Shown here: positions 1 to 11,467 of the stretch, one piece after another | Numbering within the stretch: position 1 is the stretch's first letter | Layout: each line of letters begins with the position of its first letter | Source of the DNA: Protopterus annectens | Taxonomy: Eukaryota; Chordata; Ceratodontiformes; Protopteridae | Direction: 5' to 3' | Assembly: GCF_019279795.1 (NCBI RefSeq) | Contig: NC_056744.1 | Coordinates: forward strand, 1,511,059,940 to 1,511,123,939 | Length of the DNA: 64,000 bases | Position numbers and translations under genes: made by a program | The notes under the pieces: generated by a model | What the model was told of the DNA's origin: nothing | Databases searched by the model: none | Seen by the model: only the letters and a program-made list of their open reading frames with translations

Positions 1-153
1 CACTTCCTGGTTGAGCAATCCCGGAATAGACGATAGCAGCGTTGCCATGGATTGGCTCACAGGAGTCAATAGTCCCACCAGCTGCGTCAATTGTCCTATG
101 AGCTTCCGAAGCTCCCCTGTTGCAAAGCCCTTTTGGCTCGATTCCGATGCCAT
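1..153 (-). CDS. Possible N-terminal part of an unidentified ORF, running off the left edge
   Basis: On the minus strand, an ATG at 153-151 opens a frame with no stop to base 1, about 51 codons. The same frame stays open upstream of the ATG to about base 240. The translation starts MASESSQKGF and goes on with regularly spaced Leu/Val (LRKLIGQLTQLVGLLTPV), which suggests an amphipathic helix or coiled coil. I do not recognise the protein. An ORF1/gag-like protein of a retroelement would fit the surroundings, but that is a guess. The open frame is short enough to be chance, so confidence is low. Confidence 0.25.
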   Translation of the reverse strand, partial: MASESSQKGFATGELRKLIGQLTQLVGLLTPVSQSMATLLSSIPGLLNQEV

Positions 154-2189
154 ATCCAACGAGGTAAGATCCAAAGAAAAAAACTGGTAACAAAAAAACG
201 GATCGATGATACTAGAGAAGCCAGTAAACAAAGTTGTATCACCACAAACCCAATTGGAAGCAAACTCCTTTTGAGAAACTCCGTTTAATAAAAAAAGCAG
301 TCCACATTAACGTATAGCACACACAATACACGTTTTCATCATCAACTTCATCAGAACCTTCAGAGATCTGGGAGCATGCTGGGCTTTAACAGCCTTTTCT
401 GTTCTAGATTATGACATGCTTCATTATTCCTATTCTATTTCACAGAAGTTTATCCTTCTGCAGTCAGTATAAGAAGCACCCCAATATGATGGCAAAATAA
501 ATATTAAACTTAAATGAAATTAATCTTCTTAGAGTTTAGTTAGTCCATCCTTAGCAGTTGTCACAAGGCAGCCCCTCACCACATGCAAAGATTTCATGTG
601 AGAGTTGAATATTTATCCAAGTGCCACTTACACAATTAATAGTTTACACCACTTTGATTAAAAACTACAGTAACCTAAGAAGATGTTTGTGAGAGGGATT
701 TCTCCCTACCCCATAAGTATAGCAACCCTGCATATGATTATATTACGTTTGGGGGGGGCTGAAAGAAGCATAGCATCATGCATGGTACACGTGTACATAA
801 GGAGGGAAGCAGGATAGCATTGCTTGATGAAAAAAACAGTCTTTTCTTTCCATTTCTTTGAATGCACATTTGACCAATTTTATTCATTTAAAAGAACATT
901 GGGCCAAATGATATTTAACTGAATATCCCAGATCCCTTGTGTGTCTCCATTACTAGAGAATTTTGTTTTATTGGTGATCAGACTTCTTCCTAGATATGAA
1001 AGTATTTCCAGTAGTTGATTGACAAACTCTGAATTGCCTGTAAATGTGCATTTAGTTTGTGTGTGACAATGTGTAGGCATTTTGCAATGGACTGACATCT
1101 TGTCTAGGATTGCGTCTCTCCCTTATGTCCATTGAGTTTTGAGCTTAGCTGTGGTTCCCTTGTGATCCTGAATATAATGAAGCAAGTATCAGAAAATGAG
1201 TTAACAAATTTAGCAAAATGTACTGATGTGCTAAAGAAAAAATGCCACAGTTCTTGTAGGATATGCTGAAGGTAATACAAAATGGGAATGATACTGTTAA
1301 TGTCTGCTGTTCAGAACATACCCTTATTATTTTGTAAAATACTATGCCTTTCTCATTTAAAGAGAAATCAACAAGCAAGAAAACCACAGGCAGAGATATT
1401 TTGAGTCTAAGCAATGGACCTATGAATGTAGTAGAAGAAAAAAATACTCTGAAAGATCCAGCAGAGAAACTGAGTATTACAAACCTTTAACAGATAAGGT
1501 AAAACAGACTTCTAATGTAACTAAGGTAAGCACCGCAATTTTTTTTTTATTCATCAGCATTTTTTATTTTAATTTCACTTATTTCTTAATACAATAATTC
1601 CACTATTCACAAGTGTGCCTTTTCAGGAGTGACCTGGGAGGACTGCCTACTTAATTGACTTGCTTAAGGTAACATACCATGCAAATGAAAACTGAGAGAG
1701 TCAAACCCAAGACAAGTATAAAAACCCATTATCCATTGGAGTTTTCTCCTGGATCATTTTTTGAAAAATGATCTAATGTGGAATGACAAATTATTGTGAT
1801 TGTTAAATGAAAAAGGGCACAAAAGCACTCACCATCATGAGCTTTGTGTCGCCTGTGTTTATATATATATATCCGTATTGAAACAATATGTTAACTGAGA
1901 CACAATGAGGATTAGAAATTGTCCGTCTGTAGCACTGTTTTGTACATAGTGTATATAGGATGTTATCAGTGTATCTTTGTTGTAACACTGAAAATTCTGT
2001 TGATACATGATGTACCCAACTATGTCTCAATTATTTTTAAAAAACTGCATCTTGCATAATGAATGGATCTTGTAACAGGCATACAATACAAGAGAAGAAG
2101 AAAAAGAAAAATATAAAAAAAATATCTTCTTATAACTATAATCCCTTGGGTTTAACTGCAGGATAGCTTCAGTCAATATCCAGTAGATT
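154..2189. other. AT-rich sequence with no recognised gene or element
   Basis: Only short, unconvincing ORFs are present. A (TA)n stretch lies near 1861-1872, and T-runs occur near 1540-1550. I see no splice-consistent exon, RNA gene or clear repeat family here. Confidence 0.5.
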
Positions 2190-2391
2190 CATTTTTGGAT
2201 TGTGACTCTCCAGAGAAGCTTGCCTGTACTGTCACAAGCCATCTCCATGAGGTCACTTGACATGATGAATATCTTCTGGCACATCTGGATTTGGGGTCCC
2301 ATAAGAGATTCATTCAGAGGTATAACTACCTTCTTTGTGCCAGGTGATGTCCCATTACTTGGCACTTTCCTTAAAAAAAGGCTCATTTACT

Positions 2392-2418
2392 TAGACTTGA
2401 GGCACAAAATAAAAAGAG
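2392..2418 (+). repeat. 27-bp direct repeat, copy 1 (encodes LDLRHKIKR)
   Basis: The 27 bases starting TAGACTTGAGG are repeated exactly at 2654-2680. Each copy is followed by a (TTCTC)n tract. In frame the unit encodes LDLRHKIKR, which resembles the LDLR-x-LNK motif near the start of DIRS reverse transcriptases. Confidence 0.85.
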
Positions 2419-2424
2419 CTCTTC

Positions 2425-2790
2425 TTCTCTTCTCATCTATTCTATTCTCTTCTCTTCTCTTCTCATCTATTCTATTCTCTTCTCTTCTCATCTATTCTAT
2501 TCTCTTCTCTTCTCCTCACCTCTTCTCTTCTCTTCTCATCTATTCTATTCTCTTCTCTTCTCTTCTTCTCTTCTCTTCTCATTTCTTCTCTTCTCGTCTC
2601 TTCTCTTCTCTTCTCTTCTCTTCTCTTCTCATCTCTTCTCTTCTCTTCTCTTCTAGACTTGAGGCACAAAATAAAAAGAGTTATTCTCTTCTCTTCTTCT
2701 CTTCTCATTTCTTCGCTTCTCATTTCTTCTCTTCTCTTCTCTTCTCATCTATTCTCTTCTCTTCTCGTCTTCTCTTCTCTTCTTTTCTCT
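2425..2790 (+). repeat. (TTCTC)n pyrimidine microsatellite, interrupted
   Basis: A long polypyrimidine tract of TTCTC/TCTTC units has ATCTATTC and CATTTC variants in its first and last parts. It is cut in two by the second copy of the 27-bp direct repeat at 2654-2680. Both strands give long simple-sequence ORFs (Ser/Leu/Phe-rich on plus, Arg/Glu-rich on minus) that should not be taken as genes. It sits between the LDLR-like and MEHCR-like codons of the DIRS RT. Confidence 0.9.
2654..2680 (+). repeat. 27-bp direct repeat, copy 2
   Basis: Identical to 2392-2418. The repeat of unit plus microsatellite implies a local segmental duplication, probably by slippage or unequal exchange within the polypyrimidine tract. 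Confidence 0.85.
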
Positions 2791-3330
2791 GCACACATGG
2801 AGCACTGTAGGATGTCAGATCTGACCACAAATGCTATACCAGCACTCATTCCCAGTAATGCATTGAAGACCAATCAAGGTCTAATGATTGTGCCCCCTAA
2901 CATTGTTGCCCCTTTTGTCCCACCCTACGTATGCCACTGCTTTCATTTCATTGTGGGTAGGAATCCCTTTCAGTACAAAGTATTGTTGTCTGAGCTTTCT
3001 TCATTACCCAGAGTGTTTACCAAGCTGTTGGCTTTGGTGGCTGAAGTGTTACAAAAGAAGAATCTCCATGTCCTTCCCTAGCTGGATGACTTGCTCCTGG
3101 TGGACCACTGAGAAACTCACTGTTGATATCCTTACAGTGGGGTTTCATGAGGCTGTGGTCTTTGGGATGGTCAAGAAGTCCTGCCTGACCCTATCTCATG
3201 GGATTACTTTCAGAGGTGCTGTGATAGAGTCTCCTGTGCTTCTCATTCCTGTATATGGAGACAGTCCAGAAACTTATGTTTTTGGTGCCTTAGGTGAGGA
3301 TGCAGGGCACATTCAAGGCCCGGACTGTAC
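2790..3330 (+). pseudogene. DIRS-type reverse transcriptase fragment, disrupted
   Basis: After the microsatellite the translation continues MEHCRMSDL, then (after a frame change) HFIVGRNPFQYKVL, PRVFTKLLALVAEVL and NLHVLP-stop-LDDLLLVDH. This follows the order of the RT palm in DIRS elements. The usual aromatic residue before the catalytic LDD is replaced by a TAG stop at 3079-3081, while the LDD itself (3082-3090) is kept. Sequence downstream still resembles the connection region but has many stops. Not functional. Confidence 0.65.
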
Positions 3331-4689
3331 TATAGCTTCTGCACTTGATGGTCATCATGAATCTAATGGTGTATTTTCTGTAGCTGACAATGCAGATGTA
3401 GAAGTGAGCTGTAAAATGTTTGTGACTACAGAGTCATTACATAGTTACAGATCCTCTCCCAATGTCAGACACCTGCTGTCTGGCCCTGAAATGGTGGACA
3501 ATACCAAACAACCTCATGGAGGGTTTCTAATTTCTGCATCCAGACCTGGTACCCGTACTGATAATGGATGTTCTGCTGGTATAGTGCGGGACACACATCT
3601 ATTCTTCCATAGCTTGAGAGAAGCATTTCTCCTTAGAAAAAGGGTTGTACAAGTTAGTGTTTCTGGCAGTCCTTCCAGCCATGAATATGCTGGAGACAAA
3701 GTTGCTTCTGAGGCTTTTCCCCATTCATTCAGATAGCCATTCAATTGCGTGACATGTAAACAAGCATGAGGACATGTTGTCGTACCCCTCTTCAAAGGAG
3801 TGATGCATATCTGACTGTGGGCTGCAGGCAGAAGCATCACTTTTTCAACAGTTCATGTCAAATGAAGTGAACATGCTGGTGGACTTTCTCAGTACATCCT
3901 CCACTCCTGTCCTGGAGCTGCACATTTAAAGGTCATGCCTGGCTTAGACATTCCAGAACTGGGGCACACTGAGAAGTACCTTTTTACTGCTCAGGAGAAT
4001 ACAATCCTCAATGCCTTCATCTCAGTGCAGCAGACAAAAGGGGAGGTGGCAGTGGGTGCATTTTCCATCCTGTGACTTGAGAAATTCCTGTACACCTTAC
4101 ACCATTCCCTATGAGCCTACTTCCCACTACAAAATTAAGGGAAGAAAGACCCAACTAATTCTCATCACTTCTCGATGAATGAGAAGGTTAATATTTCAGG
4201 CTGTGCAGTTTCCCATAAAATTGGAAACCGTTTTTGTCCTAGCCAAGAGCATCCCAGGGTTGAAGTGACAGATGATGTCACTTCCTAATGTATACCACTT
4301 GATCTTGACAGATCTCTTATAGGGGGGTTCAGGAATGATAATGTTTCTCAGGAAGCTTTCTACTCAGGAAGTCTTCTGCTCAACAAGCAGATGTCACCAA
4401 GTAGAAGTGATTTTTCATCTGGTTAGAATGGCACCCAATGCCTTCTCATTGTATTAGCTAATTTCTTAGGATCCTGTGCAATTTGGACCTGAGTCATTCC
4501 ATTGTCCTGGTGCATGTATTACTTATTTTTGCAAGTCCTGACTTAATAGAAGACAGGAATGTGGCCCCACCTTAGCTGGCTAAGCAGCTCCTTAAAGGAA
4601 TTCTGCATCTCTACCCACTATTGAAGACCTCATCCCTCATGGGACTTGAATGTCATAAATGATTGACTCACTTGTTTCCCATTCATTCT

Positions 4690-5100
4690 CACTGGTTCAG
4701 TAGCACTGAAGTTTTATATCTTGAAAATGCTCTTTCTGGTGACCTTTAGCTTTACTTCCAGGATATCAGAACTGCAGGCCCTTAAGTTTAGGGAATGTTT
4801 GATCATTTACAAGAGCTGAATTTCCTTTAAGATAAAACAGTTTTCTCCTGAAAATGTTTTTTTTTTTTGGGAGGGGTTTGCCCCTGAACTGGAAATTACA
4901 TCATGGCAGACCAAGAACTCTTCTCATCTTGGATATTCACTATCAGTTCAGGTTTTACCTGAAGCAGGCACATGAGTTCAGCAAAAATAAAAAGGTTTTA
5001 TTGAAGAGCTGGCATTTGTCGAGTAACGTATTTTCAGATGGATTACCAGCTGCATTATATTTTACTATTATGCAGCTCTTAGCCTGTTGAAAACTACTGT
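4690..5100 (+). pseudogene. Tyrosine recombinase-like fragment of the DIRS element
   Basis: The frame through 4711-4800 reads FLVTFSFTSRISELQALKF, matching the A-R-x-S-E-L block that carries the first catalytic arginine of DIRS/phage-type tyrosine recombinases. An in-frame TGA follows about 4818. Downstream FSPENV and FYLKQAHEFSKNK look like the continuing domain with frame changes. The catalytic tyrosine block could not be identified with confidence. Confidence 0.5.
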
Positions 5101-5400
5101 GGTCAATGATTACTCCAATTTGGGCATAACTTTTTCAACAGTGTCTCCACTGTAGACATTTCTGGTGTGGCCACTTGGTTATCGCCGCACAGCTTTGCCA
5201 GACCTTGCTGTCTTGGCCATGATTTCAGGAGTCAAGTTTCCTTTAATACTTCTGTACTTGAGGATTCAGCCTTCTGAACCTTTACTCTTTAGCAGCCTCC
5301 AGGTCTTTCTATCCTGCTGGATTTGCTACTTGGGATACAGCTCAGTCTTAAAGACCATTAAGGAGGAAGATCAGTGTTAGATGTGAAAGACATATGCTTA

Positions 5401-6479
5401 CAAGTTAATCTGTTAGAGGGTCATGCTTGAAGAATCGCAGGTAACATGGTTGGTACAACTCTCTTGCCATGACATTTAATTCAGGACCATATACTATATC
5501 AGCTCTTCAGAGCAAACAACTTAAGCATTTACTAAACAACCAATGTCAAATTCCTCTGTATCAGGACAGATATGAATTAACCTCAGACAGGGAAACTACA
5601 CATTGCCACCTCCTCTTAGTAGCTAAACTCATTTAGGACATAGGCTACTGGAGGAATGTTTATATGTGCCCTAACCCAACTCTTGCTGGTTACTGAGAGT
5701 ACTCATCTTACAACAGAGACCTTCTACACCCATCTTGGTTGTATGCATGCACCCACAAATATGTCTCAAGGTCTGCCTTCACCAGCTTGGGTGCCACAGG
5801 CTCACATCCTCCTGGTAACAGCTCTTGATGCCCTGCAAGCCTTTGCTTGAATAGGACTAAATGGCCACCAGTAAACCATCAGTAAACCAGCACTACTCCC
5901 CAGTACAGATGAACCATAAGCTGTTCATTTCCCATCCTCCCTTCCAACTCTTCTTGCACACCAAATGCTAACAACAGTTTGGTTGCCTGGGTCACAGTGA
6001 TGGCTTTATCCCTCTGTGCCACAAAACTGCTGATTTTTCTGATGTACAGTTTTTCCTGCTTATTTTACTAAATGTGTACATATTACGATGACACTGTCCC
6101 TGAAAACAGCCTAGTAAGATCTATGCTGTACCCATGTTATTAAAGTACAAACAAGAAATAAACAAACAACTATAGGAACCATTCACATTTCTGTTTCTAA
6201 GCACTAACAAAATTCTTTGTGTTTCCTTTCTTCTTGAAGGCATGGCAGTCACCTGGACAGAGGCAGTTCAGAAGAGGCAGAGAGACTCACATATGGAAGA
6301 ATCGGTAGACATGTGATCTGACAATAAATCAGATGATATCGAACTTATGCACCATATGTATATCATCACTTGCTACAGTGTGTGTTTGCAGCAGCTATAA
6401 AATGGAAGTGTTTTTATTGGTCACTATTACCATTATATTGCTACTATTGTGACCAGAATCATATATTACTTGTGTTAAT
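5401..6479. other. No gene recognised; possible tail of the DIRS element
   Basis: Only short ORFs occur (for example around 5656-5850) and none resembles a known domain. The stretch may be the 3' end of the DIRS element, but I could not find its terminal repeat. Confidence 0.35.
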
Positions 6480-8005
6480 TATCTCATTTGATTGTATATG
6501 ATTTATTAAAAGTGCAGAGAAAAAAGCACAAGTGTAGAAACACAAAAGTCACAGTTCAAAATATCCAAAGGTAAAATAGGCATCAAACAGCAGGCAGCTC
6601 AGACCCTAATAAAATGGCATCTTCACTAAACATTTATATAGCAATCTCATAATGCACAAACCAACCAGAAGCTAAAACTTATAAAGCAATTAAATGGTTA
6701 AAGCTGAACTCACTAAAGCAGTGAACTCAGCAAAAGAAGATAAACATTACTTTTCCTTTCTCCTTCTGGCTTTTAAAACAGGTTTCAAGAGTACAAATTC
6801 ATTTAAGTCTAGCCCCATATGAGAATGTAGTTTGGTTATCCATCTTGTTTCACATCTCTCTGTTTCATTTTCAACATTGCCTAACCTAACATTCTCATAT
6901 ATAACATCTAACACAATAAAAGAAAACATGTTCATTACAGTGCATCTGAACATGTTTGGCTAAGGTATTAACAGTATTACTTTTATTTATGCAATGTATA
7001 TTGTCCCTAATGCATTCACGAAACTGATGATTGGTTTTGCTAACATAAAATGAGCTGCATTGCTCACAGTTACCTAGATAAACAACGTTCATGGTGTCAC
7101 AGTTAGCCAAAACATTTAAGAAGTATTTCTCCAGTCTGTGGATGAACAAACTCATTACCCTCTCTTACATACTGATATAAATTACAAGTGCCACATTTTT
7201 TGGTACCCTCTCCCCATTGTTCATAGCCCAACTTATCTGGATAACACAACGACCTCCTCAGGATCGCCCCATTCCTGTAATAAAACTTACGAGATGTGCC
7301 AACTAATACTTCAATAGATGAATCAGAAGTTAAAATATGCTGATTCTTTTTAAATACATCAGTGACCTTATTTATGTCACTAGAAAAAGTCATAGGGACT
7401 CTTAAGATCTTATCCCTCCTAACTTATCTATACTGATCATGGGTGGTGGTCATAAAATATGGTCCCCCAACACCCTTCCTGAGCTGGCGGGTACCACACA
7501 TAGCCCCAACTATCTCAGCCCACCTATACCCCCTATCCTCAAATTCTTCCTTCAGGGTCATGATAAATTCCTCAAAGTCCTGGTCTTTAACATTTAGCCT
7601 TGAGGCCACTAAAATTTGTCCTTCACCACATTCTCAAACAGATGGTTAGGATACATACTACTATGATGGATAAAACTCAGTTTGTAACAATCCTTCCTAT
7701 AAAGGCTTGTGATAAGTCTATTACTACCAGGCTTCTTCTTCATCATAACATAGAAAAATTATATCTCAATATAGGACTTAGTAGAAGTGAACCACAAAAA
7801 GTCTGCAGTGGAATGAGGATAGCAGATAAACTTATCTAATTCCACCACAGTTCCAGTCCAAATAAAAAAAAAGGTCATCCACAAACCATTTGATGACCCT
7901 GCCATCTCGAACTCACTAAAAAACCTGCATTCCCACACAGCCATGACTGCATTGGCAAAGCTATTGGCACAAGGTGTACACATAGCTAAGCCAAGCCTCT
8001 GGTGG
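6480..8005 (-). mobile_element. Penelope-like element (PLE), 5'-truncated
   Basis: Read on the minus strand this region gives, in order, an RT palm segment, a linker with paired cysteines, a GIY-YIG-type endonuclease and a C-terminal KPVLKARRRK-like end. A 3' tail at about 6480-6610 resembles the tail of the second PLE at 28275-28540 (shared GGATATTTTGAACT and TTTCTACACTT-type words). The combination of RT and C-terminal GIY-YIG defines Penelope-like elements. The 5' part stops at about 8005, where L2-A begins. Confidence 0.75.
6747..7995 (-). pseudogene. PLE RT plus GIY-YIG endonuclease, disrupted
   Basis: RT: MCTPCANSFANAVMA is the PLE version of the conserved motif before the catalytic site. 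The catalytic FVDD lies at about 7873-7887 (complement), followed by a run of nine T that shifts frame before FIWTGTVVELDKFI. Linker: C-x2-C residues near 7180-7195. Endonuclease: MNVVYLGNCEQCSSFYVSKTN is a decayed form of the YL-x-C...FYVGKT motif, with the Gly after Val changed to Ser. C-terminus: ETRWITKLHSHMGLDLNEF. At least three frame changes make it non-functional. Confidence 0.7.
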
Positions 8006-8353
8006 TAATATTTATTTATTTATTTAACATTTGTTTATTGGGGAAGTCTGGAAGGACACAGGTACTTTTTCAGTGGAGGCCTGGGGAGAAAAGCTGCATG
8101 AGTAACAGTAAATTTTAATGCATGAATTACAATAATCAATAAAGTATAAAGTAAACAAAAAATAATATACATAAGAAAATACAAATTTGTTACATCATGA
8201 CAACAAAACCTACACCTTGAACATATCTAGTACCATTTGTAAAGTATGACTTATGTCAAGATATAAGGTTAAGACAGGCTGGTAGGAATAAAAGATTAAA
8301 CACTGAGAAAGAAGTTGGATATGGTTGGGGTATACTGTGATGTATCAGAACAT

Positions 8354-10070
8354 TCATGAGAGGTTAGTACAGGAACATAGCCACTTATTTTTTAGATAAG
8401 CTTTAAGTGATGGCTTAAAGTGGTTAGTTGACAAGATTGAGAGAATGGAGTTAGGAAGGGAGTTACATATATGACATATATAGCTGGAAAATAAAGATTC
8501 TCCTGCAGTGTTGTTGGCCTTGGAGATGGTGGCTAAGTTCTTATTGTTTGAGCAAGGTGGTCTGCTAGAACTGCAAAGAAGGATGAGCTTTTGTAGTGCA
8601 GGGATTCTGGTTGGTTGTGTTACAATTTTGTGAGTTAGAGAGAGTTGGTTGTAAAGAATAATTTTGAGAAGTTCAAACCAGTCTAGTATCCTTAAAGCTG
8701 TACAATGATGTGTTCTATATGGGAAGTCAGATGCAAACTTAGCAATTTTATTATAACATGCTTCTAGCTTAGATAAGTCAGTTTTCCTAAGATTAGTTAA
8801 AATTGGAGAGGCATATAGTAGAGTGGAGAGCAGATGGGGTTGTGCTAATGTAATGTTGGACATTTTGGTCAGGAACCTTTTGTGTCTATACAGACTTCCA
8901 AGTTTTTTATGGACTTTTTTTATTGTAAGGGAGACATGTAAGTCAAATTTTAGTTTTTTGTCTATTTCCCCTCCAAGAAGCTTTGTATGGGTTGTCGGGG
9001 AGATGGCAGTATTGTCTTTGGCTATTATGTTAAATGGTGGTTAGGTTGGAAGAGTAATAATTTGGTTTTGTTTTGGTTCAGGATTAGATGGGCATTGGCT
9101 AACCATGTTTCAACAGAAGTGAAAGATTGCTGTGTTTGAGAATGAAGAGCTGATAGAGAAGTGGCAGCACAGATAAGTGTGGAATCATCTGCATACTGTA
9201 TTATAGAACCATGTGGAATAGCTGTGTATAGATTATTAGTGAAGATGGAGAAAAGGAGGGGCCTAAGATAGATCCTTGGGGGACACCAATAGAAAAAAGA
9301 AGGCATGGAGATAGGTCACCCTGCCATAGAACAGATTGCTGATGGCCAGAAAAATAGTTATTAAACCAAGCTGTGGTAGATGGTGAGAAGGATAGTTTAG
9401 TTAATACATCTATCCGTTTGGAGTGGGAGACCATATCAAAAGCTTTTGATATGTCTAGAAAGATGGCAGGTACAAAGTTGTTATTCCTGTGATGGTTTAC
9501 TGTATTAGTGAAGGATAGGAGACCAGTAGTGGTACTATGTAATGGGCGAAACCCATGCTCAGTGTTTGAGAGAAGGTTATTTGTTAGTAAGAATTTCATG
9601 ACTTGGAGATAAATAGCTTAGAAAGTGGTGAAAGAATAGCAATTGGATGATAGTTTGTCAATTCTGCGGAAGGTCACCATTTATGAAATGGGATTACATG
9701 GGAGATTTTCCACAGTTGAGGAACCTTGTTTTCGAGAAGGGGTCTATTTGTAAGGATTGATACTGGGAAAGCTATAGATTCAGCTGCAATTTTTGGTATT
9801 CACTGGGTAAGTTATCTACAGCAAGTGTAGTAGGTTTTAATTTCTGGAGTAGTTTTTTTATAGTGGCTATAGGAACTGGGGAGAAAGAGAACAAAGCATT
9901 GCCAGTTGTAGACTTGGCTGGTTTGGTATCAGGAGTATGGGTTTGCTGCTTGGAAAGGGCAATTATAGATTCAGTAAAATGTTTGTCAAAAATGGTAGCT
10001 ATGCTATCAGAATTGTGTGGCTGTTTGGGGTTGGTCTAGTAGATTTTCCTGTGTGAAGGATTGAGTAGAA

Positions 10071-10109
<39 letters not shown>

Positions 10110-11075
10110 TTTTGAATTATATTTTATTTTTTATTTTTTTTTTTTTTTTTTTTTTTTGTTCTAAGTTCTAAATTTTGTTGTTTAGAAAAACTACTGTATT
10201 GGTCTTATCTTTATAGTTCCTTTCTTTTTCTCTAGTTTTTAGAAGGGCCAAGGGCCATATCTACTAGCCAGGGTTTATAGTTTAATTTTTACAACATTTG
10301 TAACATTTTTTATATTTTATTATATAATTTATTATTAAAGTGGTTTACTGCATCATCATCATCTAGGTCAAGGTATTTGAGTGGGAGTCCAATTGGCTTA
10401 GGGAAGTTGACAAACAAGATTAGATTTGTTTTTTTTTTCTAAGTTGTTTAAACATAGTAGGTTTTGGTGGGAATATGTGCTGTCATATAAGAAATGTGGG
10501 TAGGTAGTCACTCAGACTATCAGGAAGGCAACCTCATTGCAATGAGTGAGAGGAGTTACTTAGTAATATCCAGTCAAAGGTTGATTGTTTTTTACTAGCT
10601 TTATCTATTCAGGTAGGTTCTTGAATAATTTGTGTAAAACCATGTAAGTTTATGTGATGGATGGGTCACATGCACGCCAGTCTAAATTAAAGTCGCCCAG
10701 TATGAATGTCTCCTGACTAAAGGTACTATTTGCCCAGTGCAATAGATATTCTATAGTTGGGGCATTATTTCCAGATGGAATATAACAGCCAGTTATATTA
10801 AGTGTTTTTCTTGAATTTATAGTTAGTGTAGTATAGATGATTTCTATACTGTCGAGTTGTGGGGTTTTGCAGTCAAGGAAAATTAAAGTGAGATGGTCTT
10901 TAAAGAGGATAGCAACTCCACCTCCTCTTTTGTTGAGTCTATCCACCCATAGTATGGAGTAACCCGGAGGTAGTATTTCATCATCTTTTGTACCTGGTTT
11001 TAGCCATGTTTCAGTGATTATTACTATGTCTGGGGAGTATGTGGCTAGAGTAGCATGGAGGATGTCTAATTTGTT
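8354..11075 (-). pseudogene. L2-A ORF2 (endonuclease and reverse transcriptase), disrupted
   Basis: On the minus strand the endonuclease part (about 10650-11075) shows TETWLKPG, NKRGGGVAILFKDHL and LGDFNLDW. The RT part shows FLDISKAFD (about 9440-9470), GVPQGSILGP (about 9260-9290) and the catalytic QYADDSTLIC (about 9190). The thumb/C-terminal part ends LKNKWLC near 8370. Long T-runs lie between the two domains (10079-10157). Multiple stops and frame shifts make it inactive. Confidence 0.75.
10079..10157 (+). repeat. Two long poly(T) runs inside L2-A
   Basis: A run of about 30 T is followed by a short AT-rich spacer and another run of about 22 T, between the RT and endonuclease parts of L2-A. 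These could be the poly(A) of a small minus-strand insertion or slippage products. I could not identify any insertion body. Confidence 0.7.
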
Positions 11076-11082
11076 GCTCCTT

Positions 11083-11467
11083 TATCTGTTTAAAACTTTC
11101 ATTTAGTGTTTCACTGCTGTTTTTCTGCTGTGATAAACATCTCTGTAGTGTTTTCTGTCTAAAATAGTGTAGCTAGCAACTGTAGCATAGTTCTCACTGT
11201 CCATCTCTATTGGTGTGTTGTTCTTATACTTGGTGGCTTTGCAATTGCCCACCCCAACTGTAAATTAGATCTGGGACACTCCTCCCAGTCCAGTTTCATT
11301 AGCTCATTCTACCTAATACAGAGAGAACATTTGGGAAGGCCAACCCCTTTAGTTTCTTAACCTCAAATTATCTTTTGTTCCTCCTTTCTCCCTTTCTACT
11401 TTACTAAAAAAAAAAAAAAAAAACCTTTATTCAGCTGCTTTTACAGTATTTGAGTTTCCTCTTCCTA
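11083..11467 (+). mobile_element. 5' leader segment of CR1-1
   Basis: This block matches, in the same sense relative to the element, the 5' leader of CR1-3 (minus strand of about 43385-43545). Shared words include ATCTGTTTAAAA, TTTCATTT, GGTGGCTTTGCA, ACACTCCTCCCAGTC and CTAATACAGAGAGAACATTTG. It is therefore the leader of the plus-strand CR1-1, cut off at 11467 by L2-B. A run of about 18 A lies at 11406-11423. Confidence 0.7.

Larger units (their letters stand above)
2190..5400 (+). mobile_element. Degenerate DIRS-type (tyrosine recombinase) retrotransposon fragment
   Basis: Two blocks in the order expected for DIRS elements are visible: a reverse transcriptase block (about 2392-3330) and a tyrosine recombinase-like block (about 4700-5090). 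DIRS elements integrate through a tyrosine recombinase rather than a DDE integrase. The RT block reads FQYKVL...PRVFTKLLA and LDDLLLVDH. The recombinase block has the SRISELQALKFRE segment. The reading frame is broken by many stops and shifts, and neither terminal repeat could be placed, so the ends are approximate. The element is inactive. Confidence 0.7.
8008..11083 (-). mobile_element. L2-type non-LTR retrotransposon copy A, 5'-truncated
   Basis: The 3' end is marked by an (AAATAAAT)-type tail (8013-8027 on plus as TTTATTTATTTATTTA). A conserved 3' UTR block of about 70 bases follows, shared with copies B, C and D (words such as GAGGCC-x-GGGGAGAAAAGCT). RT and endonuclease pieces follow in minus orientation. 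The 5' end falls inside the endonuclease at about 11083, just upstream of the SNKLDILHATL codons. The insertion site is directly next to the PLE at 6480-8005. Confidence 0.8.

Noticed and set aside
2202-3081. Long ORFs rich in Ser/Leu/Phe (plus) or Arg/Glu (minus)
   Set aside because: They are translations of the (TTCTC)n microsatellite, apart from short DIRS RT pieces already annotated.
3514-3840. 108-codon minus ORF
   Set aside because: It lies opposite the decayed DIRS coding strand and shows no domain; taken as a shadow ORF.
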